Positions 63,065 through 64,000 of a stretch of 64,000 nt of DNA are shown one piece after another. How positions within the stretch are numbered: position 1 is the first letter of the stretch; the number at the start of each line of letters is the position of its first letter. The position numbers and the translations under genes are program-made. Below the pieces are notes generated by a model that worked only from the letters and a program-made list of their open reading frames with translations, searched no databases and had not been told where the DNA came from. The stretch spans positions 558,001 through 622,000 of the forward strand of contig JAZKDB010000002.1 in assembly GCA_040387755.1 (NCBI GenBank), read 5' to 3'. This DNA comes from Rurimicrobium sp040387755. GTDB taxonomy: Bacteria; Bacteroidota; Bacteroidia; Chitinophagales; Chitinophagaceae.

Positions 63065-64000
63065 ATGAAAAAACTATTCTTACGCTTAACACTTGCAGGT
63101 CTTTTCTGCTCAATAGGATTCAGCTCCTGCAAAAAAGACGGAAATGACCCACAGCCCGAAATTGTTACCGATACAGAAGCCACGGTGCAGTCGGATGATG
63201 AATCTGCTTTCACCACTCATTTTGATGCCATTGGCAATGATATGAATACCAGTATCGAAGCAGGTGGCAGCTTAATTACAGGAAAAATCACCGCTACCCT
63301 ATGCGATGCTACTGTCAAATACGACTCTACAGCTACCGACCGCAGAATCACTATTACCTACGACAGCAGCGCTACCTGCCATCCCAAATTTATCCGCTCG
63401 GGTAAAGTCATCATGACCATACCGCTTAGTGTAAGATGGAAAGATGTGGGCGCGGTAATCACCACTACTTTTGATAATGTAAAAATCACTAGGCTGAAAG
63501 ATGGCAAATACTGGATATTTAACGGCAACCACACTGTAAAAAATGTAAGTGGCGGACTGTTGAGAGACTTGTCTTCGGCAGGCAGCATCAAGCACGAAAT
63601 AGGCAGCAGCGGCATGAACATCACTTTTGATGACGGAACAGTGCGCTCGTGGAAAGTAGCCAAAGAAAGAACATTCACCTATAGCGGAGGCGTAGTCATC
63701 AGCACCATCGGTACACACTCAGATGGCAGCAGAAGCGATATTGCCGAATGGGGCATCAACCGAAAAGGGCGTTCGTTTACCAGAGCCATTACCAGCCCTA
63801 TGATTATCCGTCAGGATTGTGATTTCAGATTGGTAAGCGGTGCTACATTACATACCAATCCGGCCTGGACTGCTACAGTTACTTTTGGCTTGGATGCCAG
63901 TGGTGTTGCCACCAGCTGCCCTGCTGCAGGCGCTACTTACTATTACAAAATAGTGTGGACCAAAGCCAGTGGCGGAACTTCTAAAACAATTATAGCTCCT
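63065..64000 (+). CDS. hypothetical lipoprotein, C-terminus cut by window edge
   Basis: The frame is open from the ATG at 63065 to the window end (312 codons). A lipoprotein signal (LAGLFCSIGFSSCKKDG, Cys at about 22) precedes a beta-rich domain with repeated TITYDSSATCHPKFIRSGKVIMTIP-like strands; this layout resembles Bacteroidota surface lipoproteins with no named family. Partial gene. Confidence 0.8.
   Translation, partial: MKKLFLRLTLAGLFCSIGFSSCKKDGNDPQPEIVTDTEATVQSDDESAFTTHFDAIGNDMNTSIEAGGSLITGKITATLCDATVKYDSTATDRRITITYDSSATCHPKFIRSGKVIMTIPLSVRWKDVGAVITTTFDNVKITRLKDGKYWIFNGNHTVKNVSGGLLRDLSSAGSIKHEIGSSGMNITFDDGTVRSWKVAKERTFTYSGGVVISTIGTHSDGSRSDIAEWGINRKGRSFTRAITSPMIIRQDCDFRLVSGATLHTNPAWTATVTFGLDASGVATSCPAAGATYYYKIVWTKASGGTSKTIIAP

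Overview
The window is chromosomal DNA from a Bacteroidota bacterium, most likely from the Chitinophagales/Chitinophagaceae side of the phylum. The signs are C-terminal type IX secretion (T9SS) sorting domains, promoters of the TTG-(19..23 bp)-TAnnTTTG kind, almost no Shine-Dalgarno sequences except before rpsU, small OmpA/PorT-like barrels, a secreted GH18 chitinase, and housekeeping genes (ileS, mnmE, htpG, ffh, ParA/ParB) of the type seen in that group. Family names come from reading the proteins; no database search was possible.

Layout. (1) 1-6364, minus strand: a defence operon, in transcription order a SLATT two-helix membrane protein, hsdM, hsdS, a single-HKD phospholipase D-like protein and a GHKL (Bergerat-fold) ATPase cut by the left edge. 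No hsdR lies inside the window. This accessory set around a type I modification module is the best candidate for an undescribed system. (2) 6365-8414: a helical hypothetical protein between a hairpin-rich intergenic block and a 21-bp minisatellite. (3) 8415-14910: a LytS/LytTR-type two-component pair, a T9SS-exported protein, an Ig-like secreted protein, a chitinase, then two gene stumps (subtilase and LuxR regulator) meeting at one junction. (4) 14964-24753: housekeeping genes mnmE, CDF transporter, AsmA-like, ribE, lipoprotein, rpsU, xerC-like, hpf, and a beta-propeller lipoprotein. (5) 24928-35427: accessory genes, including an ArsR/SRPBCC/DoxX operon with an SRPBCC-VOC fusion, two GNATs, a methyltransferase, a truncated M4 peptidase, a Crp/Fnr regulator and hypotheticals. 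(6) 35649-45671: ileS, a histone H1-like/DksA-like fusion, a lone atpG, DUF3050, MFS, ECF sigma, RDD and a cysteine-cluster protein. (7) 45700-54611: a probable 6S-like small RNA, parB, parA, MBL hydrolase, pyk, OsmC, htpG and others. (8) 54919-60500: an esterase and two secreted proteins in a region full of dispersed structured repeats and a 22-bp palindromic tandem array. (9) 60666-64000: ffh, terC and a lipoprotein cut by the right edge.

No rRNA, tRNA, CRISPR array, transposase or prophage gene was seen. Intrinsic terminators are frequent and often sit between convergent genes. The non-coding repeats share sequence between the left (about 8.1 kb) and right (about 55.7-60.5 kb) parts of the window, so they belong to a genome-wide dispersed family.
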